Source of the DNA: Mangifera indica
Lineage: Eukaryota > Streptophyta > Magnoliopsida > Sapindales > Anacardiaceae
NCBI RefSeq assembly: GCF_011075055.1
Contig: NC_058149.1
Location: forward strand, 3,013,830 to 3,077,829
Length of the DNA stretch: 64,000 nucleotides
Reading direction: 5' to 3'
The position numbers and the translations under genes are program-made. Below the pieces are notes generated by a model. It worked only from the letters and a program-made list of their open reading frames with translations, did not search any database and was not told the origin of the DNA. Within the stretch, counting starts at the first letter, position 1. The number at the start of each line of letters is the position of its first letter. Positions 26,929-40,400 of this stretch are shown piece by piece.

Positions 26929-27762
26929 GGAAAATTAATTAAAATAGACACGAATTTTTTCATCTAAACCTTTTTTGACAGACTCTGAGTGATTTTATAT
27001 TTTTAAGTAAATTTAATTTTTGTTTCAATAATACCCCTTATGTTAGTACTTCATATTTAGAATAATTTTTACTAGGTAATCTTCTTTTTATCCTGTATCA
27101 TCATATTGAGTATATAGATTAATTTTAGATTAATTTTTGTATAATTGTTGATATTTATGGATCGAAAACAAATTAATTTTTGATGTAAAAGTTGATATTT
27201 ATAAATCGTAACAAAATGATGAACATAACTATACAGAATATGTGTGAATGTGAAAAGGTGCGTGTGAATGTGAAAGGGTGCGTGCGAATATGAAAGGGTG
27301 CGAAGGGGTATAAAAGGGTGTGAAGAATATAAAAGGGATACGTAAAATATAAAAAGGGTGTGTGTAATATAAAAATGGTGCGTGAGAATATAAAAAAAAT
27401 ATATTATATTATATAATATATAATATATATTATATTAATAGTATAATATAAAATAATATATATATATATATATATTATAATATATATATTTTTGTAATGA
27501 TATGTAAATATTAACTATTACATTAGAAATTAATTTATTTTTGATATATAAATCTTAATAATTACAGAAAAATTAATTTAAACTTAATTTGTATACTCTC
27601 AAAAATAAGATTTTTCAGTAAAAACTATTCTAAATAGGAAGAAATAGGATGAAAAGTATTCTTAGAATAAAAAATATAATTTACTTAAAAAGATAAAACT
27701 ATAAAAATTACACCAAAAAAATTTACACAGATAATTTTGTGCTTATTTTAATTAATTTCTCG
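26929..27762. mobile_element. 834-bp MITE with about 33-bp inverted ends and 8-bp TSD
   Basis: The left end GGAAAATTAATTAAAATAGA and the inverted right end CGAGAAATTAATTAAAATAA match well over about 33 bp. The flanks are CCATAATT (26921-26928) and CCATAGTT (27763-27770), a target duplication with one mismatch. Related copies of the surrounding repeat near 60630 and 21731 show the empty site (GCCATAAT.CATGG), so the insertion can be read directly. An 8-bp duplication favours the hAT class, but the ends do not look typical, so the superfamily is open. It holds a tandem minisatellite and a TA-rich core and has no coding region. Confidence 0.85.
27240..27395. repeat. Minisatellite of about 20 bp inside the MITE
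   Basis: About seven imperfect units of the form GAATGTGAAAGGGTGCGTGC / AATATAAAAAGGGTGTGTGT follow each other, decaying to the right, then pass into a TA-rich stretch to 27490. Confidence 0.85.
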
Positions 27763-28170
27763 CCATAGTTTATTGTCTTTTTAATAAAGACTTTGACTTG
27801 GACAAGTGGTTGTAGCTGGTGTGATTATCATGTATGACCCGTGACGCCTTGGCCACGTTCATAAGCAATAGACTAATTGAAAATTATAATATTTACTAGT
27901 AATGACACTTCACATCCTAGTGAAGTCGTCATGGACTTGGAAAAATAAGAAGATTTTACGTGATAAATTAAATTGATATCGTTACTTTATAATCAAAATT
28001 TGAAAATTTCAAAGTTAAATTCTTTGGATAGAAATTTCATAAAACGTTTTCCATATGTTAGAACACATTAACCTTCTAACATTTTAGCTTTTACAAAATT
28101 GATTGAAATAACTTAAAATAATACCCATAATTATTTTAATTAAAAAGTTGTCTTTTTTCACAAGTCTAAT

Positions 28171-29739
28171 TTTAATTAAAAATTACATTGGGTTAGGGAT
28201 GACATGAAACTAACTTGAATTGACTCGAACTAACCCGAATATTTTAAACAAGATATTACATAACTCATAAAGGTAAAAAATCTCTAATATACTTTATCTT
28301 CTTCATTTCATAGAAAAAAATTCAATCCATAAAATCTCTATCTCTAATTTGAATCAACAAAGAAATTGACATTGTATCACCAAATGCCAAATTCGCATCA
28401 CCCGAAGACATTCATTTTAATTTAATAACTTTTTTTTGGCAAAATTGTAAAATATTATTTGTAGTTTTTTTTATTGGTGTATTTTAAGTACTACTCATTT
28501 GAACGTATTATGTTCGATGTATCATATATTTTTTAGTAGTTTTAATATCTATAACAGTCACATTAATCATATAAATTGAAAATTAAATTTAAATATTTAA
28601 CAAGTGGTTGCTAATCTCGTTGGTTATTAATTGCATTATTTTAAAATTGAAGTTATAAACTTATTTGGGTTATTGAATATAATGTTATATTGTTTTATCT
28701 CTACTAGAAGTATTCATAATCCAGTTCAAACTATAAAATTAGATTGAATTATTTAAAAATTATGGTTGTGTTATGGTATAGGCGATTTTCAAACCCAACC
28801 AAACTGTAAACAATATTTTTTTAAATAAATAAATATAATTATATTTGATAAAAATTTTTAATAAGCAATTAGGTGTACAACTTTTTTTTATATTTATTTG
28901 ATCATTTTCTTTATTTTTATATATATTTTATATATATTTTACATGTTAATATTATATTATAGAAAACTATAATTCAATTAATTTTATAAAATAATATATA
29001 TTTATAAATGAATTATTTTAATATGTTCAAACCATAATCTATGCCGAACCAAATTGTATTTTTTCAGTTTGGTTTGAAACTTAATATGGTTTGCTTTAAT
29101 TTGAAAATTTTTCAAACTATTTTTTCAGTTTGATCTAAAAAAACTTTCAAACCACACAAAATCAGACCATGTACACCCCTCATCCTACAATTAATCATAT
29201 AAAACGAAAATAAACAAACTATTATCATTAAATTGAAATAGAACAATTTTATTTTGACAAAATGTTGTTTCATGTTAAAATGTTTTTTGTGTATTTTTTA
29301 ATTTGGTAAGTATGTGTTTTTGTGTATTATTTTGTAACAAATTGTGTTATTTGACAATTGACAAAATATATTGTTTTATTATAAATTATGTGATTACTTG
29401 TTGTATTTTAACAAAACTTTAGTTCTTATATAGTTTGAGTTATTTTGGGTCAGACTAAATTAAAATGAGAATATTTTGATTCGGTTTAGGGTTGAAATTT
29501 TTTTACACGATTTTATTTCAGTTAGGGTTAAGGTTTAATGTTTTCAATCCAAAACTTAAATTGATACAATACGAACACCATCCGATGATATGAATTGCTA
29601 GGTCTAATCGAATATTGTGTTTCAATTGATTAGGCATGAATATTATTGACGGATTTGTGTAATTAATACGACATTTTTTTTCTTGCAATCCCTATTCAGC
29701 ATCAAAGTTTCCAGGGCTTTATTCTCCACTTGATAAGCA
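28171..29739. other. AT-rich intergenic DNA upstream of the receptor kinase
   Basis: No gene recognised. Phrases such as AACCCAACCAAACTG and CCATGTACACCCCTC (about 28790-29180) look like a common plant non-coding repeat, but I could not define ends. Confidence 0.45.
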
Positions 29740-29746
29740 TATAAAT
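29740..29746 (+). promoter_or_regulatory. Probable TATA box of the chitinase-like receptor kinase
   Basis: TATAAAT lies 57 bp before the ATG at 29803, leaving room for a short 5' UTR. Position and sequence fit a plant TATA element; there is no other support. Confidence 0.5.
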
Positions 29747-29802
29747 GTAATATAGAAGAGGTAAGAGATAACATTAAAATTAGGCTTTAAGCAGCATTTT
29801 AG

Positions 29803-32800
29803 ATGGTCTCCAAGAGTATCATCATTGTTTGTTTCTATATTTTCATCTCTTCACAATTGCGCCCTTCAATGGCGCAAACTAATTGGATCAGGGCCGGTTT
29901 TTCCTGGTGTTTATCAGACTATGGACAGCCCATTTCGGAGATTGATTTCTCTCTTTTCACTCACATTATTTGTAGTGATGTTTATGTGAATTCTGGCTCC
30001 TACAAACTCAATTTATCACTTGCTGAAGGAGAACATCTCTCTACCTTCACAAGTACCATTAAACAAAATAACCCATCAGTCATTCCACTGCTATCTATTG
30101 CTGATTCCGGCACAGCCTTTTCTCCAATGGTAAGCAATTCTTCTAACAGAAAAACGTTCATCGATTCCTCAATTAAAATTGCCAGACGTCATGGTTTTGA
30201 AGGCCTAGACTTCCGTTGGCAATTTCCACGCACAAGCTTGGATATGTTCTATATGGTTCTTCTCTTTAAAGAGTGGAAAGCTGCTATTAATTTAGAGGCA
30301 ACCAAATCTAGCCAGTCCCAACTAATCTTGACCGCGAACATTTATCATTCACCAAAGCTTTATGGAACAAGTTACCCTATAGAGGCGATACAGCAACATT
30401 TAAATTGGGTTCATCTTTATGTAGATTTCATGTACAATGACAATAGGTGGAGCTACCAGACGACCGCTTTTGCATGTCTGTATGACCCAACTAACTTGGA
30501 TAGTTCGGATACCGGCATACGAGAATGGATTGATGCAGGATTATCATCTGATAAAATGGTTTTCACTTTACCTTTTTATGGATTTCAATGGACGCTGCAG
30601 AATCCTATGGACAATGGTTTTGGTGCACCAGCAAAAAGATTTGTTGCCCTTAATTCAGAAAATGGGGTTCCAAGATATATCCAAATCAAGAAGTACATTG
30701 AGCAATATGGTCCTGAAGTTCCCGTTAAGTACAACTCAACTTATGCGGTCAATTACTGGACAAAAGGAACAACTTGGTACAGCTTTAATGACGTTGAGGC
30801 CATAAGAGCTAAGGTTTCTTATGCCAAGGAAAACAAGCTACTTGGCTACATCGCGTGGGCTGTCAACGATGATTATAATTGGGTGCTTTCCAAAACTGCA
30901 GGTAAGCTACGATTAAAGTGAACAAAGTACTTTATGAATTAATAGTTTTGCGTCATCTGTTTTTAACATATTGTTTATTTTTCCAGCTGAAATGGACATA
31001 AATGATTCTTCAGTTCAGCAGGGTAATAAAAAGGGACAAAATAAAAGCACTTTGCTTGTAATCCTTTTGTCTACAACAGCTGCTTTAGCTTTTCTATTAT
31101 CTGTGATATTTTACTGCTGGAAAAATCTCAAATTCATCAAAGGTAATTTCTGAAATTCCCTAATTTAGTTTACGGTGAATGAATAAGTAAAAAGTTTAAT
31201 TTTATGCATACATAAATATATATTTTTTTTGACAGGGATGGTGAACTCTACTAAAGAGTCCCATGACAAAGCAAATAAAGTAGCACTGGCTGGAGATTTT
31301 AATACCAACATTCCTAATCTGACAGAATACACATTGGCTGAGATAGAGGCAGCAACCAATGGATTTTCAATTGAAAATAAGCTCGGAGAGGGTGGATATG
31401 GCTCTGTTTACAAGGTTATATCTTGGATTACGTTATTTATCATTAACGCGGACAATAGTAATTGGAAATATCAAATTACCACTTATTTTTTTATCTAAAT
31501 TATTGAAGGAATCGAATTTTCAATATATCATAATTTAATATATCAAGCAAATACAATTAAAATTTTTGTTTGAAAGTGATGTAATTAATTTGATATTTTC
31601 AAAAAAAAATTGTGAAAGTTTAATCTTTTCAATAAGAGCATATAAAAGTATGATACCTCTAATAATAAAATTTGAAAATTCAATATGTTTAATAAATAGA
31701 AAAAGAGCAAAATTTATTTTATTTAATAATAAAAAGATGATAATTCGATATTTTTAAGTATTGAAATTTTTTTAGTAAGCGACTAAAGGGTGTCAATGGT
31801 GGCCATTTGGCCATTGGTTATATATATATTACTCTTATTTAACTTTGACCCGTAAGTTTTTCCTCTGGTCGGCCACTAGCTTTAGTTAACCTTTTTGGGT
31901 CTTTAGTTTAATATATTTTTTCAGTCCAAAATATCATTAGAATTAGCTTCTATCTAACCAACTAGAGTGTAATTTGCCAGGGGATACTACCAGATGGACA
32001 GGTAATAGCATTGAAGAAACTCTCAAAAACATCCACACAAGGATTTGAAGAATTCGGGAATGAGATTACACTTACTGCCAAGCTCCAACATGTAAATCTT
32101 CTTCAAGTTCTAGGTTTTTGTTTAGATACAAAAGAACAGATAATAATCTACCAATACATGCAAAACAAGAGCTTGGACACTTACATTTTCGGTAAGAATT
32201 TTAAGTTCAGTTTGTGTACTTAGACTTGAAATTTTTCTCTTTTTGTGTTAATTAGTTTATAGAGCTTTACGTTCTTGACGATTGAATTTAATGTAGATCC
32301 TGTTAGACGGTTAATTTTGGACTGGAAAAAGCGTGTAGATATTATTGAAGGAATAACTCAAGGGCTTTTATATCTTCAAGAATATTCAAGATTTACTATT
32401 ATTCATCGAGATCTAAAAGTTAGTAATGTTCTATTAGATGGAGATATGAAACCCAAGATATCTGATTTTGGCTTAGCTAGAATGTTTGCAAAAGATGATT
32501 TTGATGAAGCAAACACAAGTCAAATTGTTGGAACAATGTAAGTGTGTTAACTCTCATATTATTTTTTATTTTTTATTTTTTACTTATAACAATATTTAAA
32601 GGCATCGAAGTAACACCATTTTTTTTATTAAAGTTATCAATTTTTTTTTAATTTAAGAGATTGAACTTTTAAATTTTTCTATTGAATATACCAAATTTTT
32701 ATATTTTCTCATTGGATGACCAGACTTTCAAGTATTTTCTATTAAAAGTACCGAATTAATCACTTTACTTTCAAAACAAAATAAAACAAACAATTTTAAT

Positions 32801-33514
32801 TGTGTTTGATCAACACTTTTAATAGAAAATATTGAAAATTTGGTCTTTGTTTCATAGAAAAATCCAAAAGTTAAGTTTCTTTAATGAGAAATTTTAAAAG
32901 TTCAATTCCTTCAATTGAAAAAAAAAATATAAAAAGTTTAATTCTTTCATTAAAAAAAAATTATAATTTTATACTTACAGGTGTTGTTATCTCATAATAA
33001 TTTAGTCATTACTTGTAATCATTCTTTCTAGTGGTTATATTCCCCCTGAATACATCAACAAAGGCACATATTCAACTAAATTCGATGTTTATAGTTTTGG
33101 GATTCTACTATTGCAAATCATCAGTGGCAAAAAGATTTCCCTTTTGTATGGCCTGAATGAAAATCTGAGTCTTCCTAACTATGTAAGTTTTTTATTTTTT
33201 TAATAATTCATTTTAAGGATATTTGCATTAGAATGTGACTGATAATTCCAAATATTTGCATATCTCAGGCATATGAGTTGTGGAGTAATGGCAAAGGTAT
33301 GGAGTTTATAGATGAATCGTTAGACGATACAAATTTGTCTTGTAAAACAATAAGATGCTTGCAAATAGCTCTATTATGTGTCCAAGAAGATCCAGATGAT
33401 CGACCATCAATGTTAGAAGTTTTCGTGATGCTCAAAAGTGAAAATAAAAATATCATGATTCCGAAAAAGCCTGCTTTTTCAAAAGAAAATGAACAATATA
33501 AATCTACAATGTAA
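29803..33514 (+). CDS. GH18 chitinase-like receptor-like kinase (7 exons)
   Basis: Exons: 29803-30901, 30987-31142, 31236-31414, 31981-32191, 32297-32537, 33032-33182, 33269-33514. All junctions are GT-AG, phases join without stops, and the product is 760 residues. Order: signal peptide (1-24), class V (GH18) chitinase-like ectodomain (about 27-365), membrane helix (about 387-411), then a Ser/Thr kinase. The kinase has GEGGYG (469-474), Lys490 in VIALKK, HRD (585-587), DFG (605-607) and PPE in the activation segment, so it looks active and of the RD type. In the ectodomain the chitinase motif reads GLDFRWQFP (134-142): the catalytic Glu is Gln140 and the second Asp is Arg138, so it should not cut chitin and may instead bind a ligand. 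This architecture is that of tobacco CHRK1. Expected location is the plasma membrane. No frame damage is seen. Confidence 0.93.
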
Positions 33515-33579
33515 TTGGAAAGTTATAAAGAAAGTACTTCATTAATTTGACTGTGGGATAATAGTCATTTGATCAATAG

Positions 33580-33585
33580 AATAAA
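33580..33585 (+). terminator. Possible polyadenylation signal of the receptor kinase
   Basis: AATAAA lies 66 bp after the stop codon in an A/T-rich stretch. Plant signals are loose, so this is only a candidate. Confidence 0.4.
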
Positions 33586-33599
33586 AAATATATATTTAA

Positions 33600-36156
33600 A
33601 AAAAAATTGACCCTTGGGGGATAAATGAATGTTTAACATTCCAATTCAAATTTGTTTTGAATTCAGAGGGTTGCACTTTGTGTGCTTGTTTGTGCATAAT
33701 GAACAATTGATCTTGATTTTAATTATATTACTACTCTGTTTAAACGATCCAAACCCATGTCACTTTATGTGAATATTTCATAAAGAATAAAGTAAAGATA
33801 AATCAAAGAGCAATGCTATGTGTAACACCTCTCTCCAGATATATATTCATATCTAAAATATGTACCCGAAGAGATGTGTTAACCCAAACTCCCCATAGAG
33901 CTATGCACCAATTATAAAATATGCAAGATATTCAAACTTAAATCCCACAATCCCAAAAGTGCATTAAATTAAATATGAATAAGAACATTATTCAATTAAT
34001 AAACGTATCTAGATGTCTGTAATCAAGTTATAAAACCAAGGTGCATAAGTAATCAAACACAAGCCCAAAATACAAAAATATAGTCCAAGTCTAACCCAAA
34101 ATATAAGTGATCACAAATAAGGTCCACATGTACAAATGATAAAAATAGCCCTCACTTATGCAACCTCCCGAGTTGACCTATTGTCTCTTTTGTCACCGCC
34201 TTACTACTTTATAATCCTACTTGCAAAACCAAAAGGAACACAGTGAGTGAAACATTTAATAAGCAAGTGATCTCTCGACACCAAACCAATAACATAAATA
34301 ATAATTATAAATTTCCATTAGTGTTCCATATCCCATCTTATTATGGTTTTTGGATGTTTTTTCTAGCATCCTAGATGTCCATCCAAATTATTTTGACACC
34401 TAACACCAATCTTCAAAGGTGATGTCATCTCGGATGACTAATGTCACACGATGTCTATCTACATCCCGAATCACTGGTGAAAACATAAGTCACCCAGATA
34501 TCAATCATAAGATATACCTAGTACACTTGTTGACCAGGTTTCAGGTTATGGATACCATATTATAATAGGAGTAAGGCCTTGGACCTTTCCTGATATCACA
34601 CAAGCATTATAGATGTTAAGATGTCCTGCGTTAATGAGTACATGAGCATCTAAGATGCTAAGTCGCCCAATGTTGGTGCATAACCATTAAATGAGTATCA
34701 AGGTCACATCAACTAGCCCAAGTGCTTTTTCAAAATAACATAATACATTATTCTTAGTTTTTGACTTGAAATTGCTTAGTCAGGGTTAATGTCATCGTCC
34801 ACATAGTTGGGCACCCTTAAATCATCTTTTGTTCCATCTTCCACACACTCTAACACATATATCTGATTTTCATCCCATATCGCCTTCATTAGGGCTTTAC
34901 TATTTATTTCCTCATAATTATCCCTTATAAGGGTAAAATAGTCATTTTTATAGTCTTGTATGAGCGTAGGAACTCCCTGTTAATGTTACTAACTTAATAC
35001 ATCATTTTTACCAAATTCCTTTAGATGTACATGGGGGTGTACTTATTTCGCATACACGACTTATGCAAATAGCTAACATGAACATGCAATCGAAGGTGGC
35101 ATACACAACCTTGTGTCTAATAACACACAAGTGTATACCCATTCCCAAATTAACAAACTCGTGGCTTAAACCTAACACGGGAACTAATCTTGCCTAATTA
35201 CATACATGGCCATGTAACGTGTTCTATAGAAATACAACATTGCTTGAAATTGTAACTTCTAGCCATCTAAATCAGATTCCAACAATTCTAAATTCATGCC
35301 TTTTAATTACTTGATCATCCTAAAACAAGACTACTTTACCAAAACTGCTAAAACTCTTCCAACATTCAAACTCAAACATAGTTCCTCAATATTCAAACAC
35401 AATAGCATATAAATATCCCATCCAACCAACCACAACAATCCATTCTTCTCAGAACATTGCATAAACACATATATATAATCCATTAATCATCCTTGAACTA
35501 ATTTAACGTACTACCAACAATGCAATTCCAAAGATTATATATCATAGAATATTCAATTTACCACACATATAACAATAATCCATGAATGATCATGTTTACT
35601 AATTGATAATACTGTAAACATATAATCTAGTCTTACGATTCCAACTAACAAACTCAAGAATTAATATCACTATAGTGATGTCATAACAATGATCAATTCA
35701 TGTCCAAACATCCATAACCATGAAATCAGAGGGAACACCGTACTTACCTTTTTTTGGTGACAACAAAAGTCTTTACATGGCAAGGATCGAATCCCTAGTG
35801 TCCTCAACGATTTCCTTGGCTCCAAAATCTCCTTAGCTTTCTCTCTTAATCAAACTCTCTATTCTCTGGACATATAATGACAATCCCATAAGCCAAACAC
35901 CTTGCGTTCTTTTTATTTTTAACTGAAAATTATGATACACAGTTGTGTAAACCCTACACTCAAGTGTGTATATCGTTATCCATTAATTATAGTTTCTAAA
36001 ATTACCACGAAATTGATCTTTATCTAAAATTTATATGTGTTGACCATACACAAACGTGTAATCCAATATATATGGGGGTGTATCAAATTATGCTAACATT
36101 TCCTTTCAAAATTTCAAAGCAAAAAAAAAATTAGAAAAACAGATAAAAGTACATTT
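33600..36156. other. Non-coding region between the two host genes, probably old retroelement DNA
   Basis: No coding region recognised on either strand. From about 33820 (GTGTAACACCTCTCTCC) to about 36080 (ATATGGGGGTGTA) the DNA is richer in C and A than its flanks and has the feel of a non-coding LTR-type element, but I could not pair LTRs or find a PBS. Confidence 0.4.
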
Positions 36157-36401
36157 CAGATAATCTTATGTCCAGCGTCATAGTTCTTAATGTTACGCGC
36201 AATTACAATACTTTCGGAACTCCCCCAACTAAGAATCTTTTCAATGCCAAAGATGCCCACCAACGATCATACAGAATTGAGAAATTGAAGTGAATGAACT
36301 GAGTTAATCAGGGCGATTGGTCAAATATAGCCCACCACACCAGACATTTCCTGAACGGTATTTAAACCTCAACCTATCAGTTTTATCCAGCACCATGCTT
36401 A
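36157..36401. repeat. Direct duplicate of 37694-37939 (copy 1)
   Basis: This 245-bp segment repeats, at high identity, part of the last intron of the FGGY kinase gene. It lies beyond that gene's stop codon. It contains GGTATTTAAAC followed about 35 bp later by ATG, giving it a promoter-like look on the + strand, but no long open frame follows. Confidence 0.88.
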
Positions 36402-37456
36402 CATATTCTATATCTGATCTAATCTATATAATTTATTCGTAAACCTAACCCTGTTATTTTCAAATTAATAAAATCAGATTCATCTCCTGTGCATTAATAA
36501 TATGTGGTGTGGCCTATCCTATCACATGCATAGAAAAAAACAAAAATGAGTTGGTTTCAGTGACAGCCTGTCGGCATTTAATTAATTATTGGGAAGTTTC
36601 TTTTAATGATATTATTACCTTTGGAATCATTTCGTTTATAAAGCAAATTGTTGTCTCATGCAAGGACAAGGTCCTATATATAGAATATGTAATCATGTGC
36701 AAGGCGACCGTGATATCTCAGCTGCCCCGATATCAACTTGAATGGTAGATAAAATACAACTTACACTTTGAAAATGCATAAATATATGCATTTGAAAATG
36801 AGCTAGAAAATATAAGACTTTGTCCTTTGTTCACTGAAGTCAGTCTGGTTTCACCAAAGCCTAGAAAAAAGATAATAAGCCAATTACTTAACCGACCAAC
36901 CAACAATGATACCATGTGAGAAAAACAATATTGCATCTTTAAGGGGGAAAGAAAGAGAGAAAGTGAGTACATGATTCATGCATTTATTATTGGACAATCT
37001 TGGTAGTATAGTCGCTAACAATGATAAGGACAATTGAGATCGTTATAAGAGGGTATATCAATAATGTTCTATTAAAATTACATTAAGTCATTATATATGT
37101 TCATATATATATTATATAATCAAACATTGATAAAAAATATATTTTATTTCTTTCTATTTAATTACATTATTTCTTTATACACCTAATTGGGAAGGGCATT
37201 TAAGTTTGAGTTATTCACAGCTTTTGTAAGCTGCTTAATCTAATCGTATACACCTAATTGGCTTTTAAGAAAGGGACTCACACCCAAGTATAGACAAGTG
37301 AACAAGAAAAATTTACACCTAATTGAGAGTTTCATAAGCTTTAGAGAGAATCAATCAACAGTAATTTTCACATGACATTCCAATTGTTTCAGATTTATGT
37401 CACTTTTGGTTGGCATATTTACGAAAAGGGAAAGAAGCAACTTAATAAAACATAAA
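36402..37456. other. Spacer downstream of the FGGY kinase gene
   Basis: No gene recognised. Open frames at 36509-36748 (+) and 36733-36972 (-) have no family resemblance. The last 200 bp probably hold the FGGY gene's 3' UTR, but I see no clear polyadenylation signal on the - strand. Confidence 0.4.
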
Positions 37457-40400
37457 TTATGAACACAGGCAATGGAAAATCTGTGCCAAAGCTTGAGCCA
37501 TTAAAGATCGCTGAGATACCTGCTGCTTGTAAAGCTCGTGGAAAATATGGTATTTAGCATCATGATACTTTTTCACCTTTGAATCTTCTGATGGTTGAAT
37601 TACCTGCAGAATTCCAAGTAAATGCATATCCTAAATATAATTAGAATCAAGGGCATATTTCTCCGGGTTAGTGGAGAGCCAAACTACATTATGCAGATAA
37701 TCTTATGTCCAGAGTCCAGGTTTTTAATGTTACGTGCAATTACTACACTTTCGGAACTCCCCCAACCAAGAATCTTTTCAATGCCAAAGATGCCCACCAA
37801 CGATCATACAGGATTGAGAAAATTGAAGTGAATGAACTGAGTTAATCAGGGCGATTGGTCAAATATAGCCCACCACACCAGACATTTCCTGAACGGTATT
37901 TAAATCTCAACCTATCAGTTTTATCCAGCACCATGCTTAGATCAGATTTCAGGCCAGGTAAGCATTTACATTAGCCCACAGATCGCTGACAAGTAAAGGG
38001 CTTATTATTGCAACATATGACATGACGACTTTCCCAGAAGAGAAAAGATTTTCTTAAATTTTGTTGAGAATGCTATACATACCGGTTTACCTAAAGAAAG
38101 AAAAAAGAAAAAAAAGAGAGCATAAAAAATATAAATTCACAAATAAACATTGATTATGCATATTTCACTCTAAACTCTGCCATATTCTCCTCTAAACTCT
38201 GCCATATTCTCTCTCTCCTTTTCTACCTTTTTTTCCTTAGAACTTGACAAATTTTCCCCTCAGTCTACTGTACAAAGCACAAATGAAACAAAAGCTTTGG
38301 GATAATTAAAAAAATTAAAAAGGATTATCATGCATACCTGACCCGCTGCATTCATAGCCTTCATGGCCTCAATCAGACTAGAATACCTCTTTGCAGCAAC
38401 AGCGCCAAGAATAGCGGCACCCAAGAGCACAGACTCATTTTCTCGTGGAAGTATAATAGGGCAACCTGCAGCAATTGATACCAAGAAATTAACAAAGTTC
38501 GTCGCTGAATGTCCAAGAATGCCTATAAGGCTTGAATCCAACATCCTTCAAAATGTAGATGACTTTTCCAGTTCTTGATGCTGTAAATGTATTTGTGTAG
38601 AATTAAATACAAAATACATGACACAGAAAAAACTTAAGAAGAAAACAACGATACCAATTATATCTGCTTGTTGTTGCAGAAACAATTGATTCTTTGCAAG
38701 GCCACCGCAAGCAAGAAGTGTATCGATCTACACAAGATAAAGAAGTAAATGAAAGGATGGTAGCACTTGAAATGTTAATGATGGAAGAATTCTCACCTTA
38801 TGTCATAACAGCATATCTTACAAAAACACATACACAAATGTTAATCATTAATAATCCTCACTTCCAAACTGATCAAGCAGGACATTATTAATCAATGATT
38901 TTCATGACCAACTTAAATTGATTGTCCACATCAAACATTTTGTTCACGCAAAATTATGTCAATATGGGTAAATATAATAGTTTGCTAATCACTAAAATGA
39001 CTCACATGTTCCTTCTAGAAGAGGTAAGTGAAATAAAAGCTTTCTTTTCTCTATTCCAGTTTGGAAGTGATCATAGCATTACTACTTTATGCCTCGACTT
39101 CCATGAGTGGGCTTGGATACAATGAAGAGTGGCTGGTTTTGACTAGTTATTAGTGGACACAATTTTTTTTTTTTTTTTTTGGGTAAGTAATTAATTAGAG
39201 GGTTCACAAACGTTATAAAGGTGTGCCACACCATAAATGTAGTCATCAGTGCTTAAGTTGTCTTAATAATTCAGCGTCAACATAAGATGAGAGATTATAG
39301 TGATTGCTGTAGTATATTTTTTACAACGGTTCCAAATTAGAGTTTGTGGCCTCTCCTAAGGATTCTGAAGCAACTGCTTTCTACCTCTTAAAGTCACTCT
39401 AAAACGACTTGCTGATTTGCAGGGCTGCAATCTCAGTCCATCCACACAGAACGAGAAGTGAGAGGCCTCGAATGATCAGTTGAATAGCAAAATATCTGTG
39501 GGGAAGTTTTATTAATACATATTCTGGCATCAATAAAAAACTTCTGACACATTCAAAATGAAAATCTACTTTTGTTTCTACCACTAAAAATGTCAATAAC
39601 TATTTTTAACAAAAAGTAGAAATAAAAACCTACTGACAATACAAGACATGAGCATGTAAGAAAGGAAACTTAATCAGGATTATTTGCAACAGTGTTTATT
39701 GGAAAATGTACATACTGATGATTAGGCATGTATTCTAACCTTATGACCATGAGCATTACAATGCTCCACTATATGACGTGTACCGTAGGCAATGCCCTGT
39801 AGTGTGGCAAGGTATAGAAGAGCCAACTGTTTCTCACTTGTATCAAGTGTCAAACCACATATCATTCCTCTAGCTCTTGGATCTGCAATGGGAGACCTGT
39901 GAAATCACAAACTTGGATTGTAATACATATTTGGGTACTATAATCTGATAAACCATATGCCAACTCTTAAACACTTACCTGTTTCCATGGAAGTCAGGAA
40001 GGATGTGCAAATCTTCGGTAAGAGCAGCAAGAAAAGGAGACTTTCTCTCATGCATTATGGACTCTAAAGCACTATTCAGTAGTTCAAAGAGGGATAAATC
40101 TGGAAGATAGAGAAAAATATATATTCTAAAGCTAAAACTAGATGAGTATTGAAATAGCAGCAATAATTTTTAAATTAATATTAAATTAACTGCAAACTAA
40201 GTTAATGGAACAATTATTATCCAGGAAAAAGTTAGGAACTTATATCTTACTTCGAGAAACAGCACGATTTGCAAGGCGTGGAAAAGCAACATGATTTTCA
40301 ATTATGTAATCTAACAAGGCACCCGTTGCACTCTGTCCACCTTCTGTTAGCCAAAATTCAGGTACCATTGCTGAAAACAGAAACAGATGAGCCATTTGCA

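Larger units (their letters stand above)
26157..28170. repeat. Dispersed repeat, second copy (3' half only)
   Basis: The hAT remnant is followed by the same 3' flank as in the other copies: TTTAATAAAGACTTTGACTTGGACAA (27780 region), then the AAAACGTTTTCC, TAACATTTTAGC and AATTAAAAAG.TGTC phrases up to about 28170. The match is interrupted by an 834-bp MITE at 26929-27762. Confidence 0.8.

Noticed and set aside
33820..36080. Full LTR retrotransposon between the two host genes
   Set aside because: The ends hint at it (TGTAACACC… and …GGGGGTGTA), but no paired LTRs, primer-binding site or coding remains were found.
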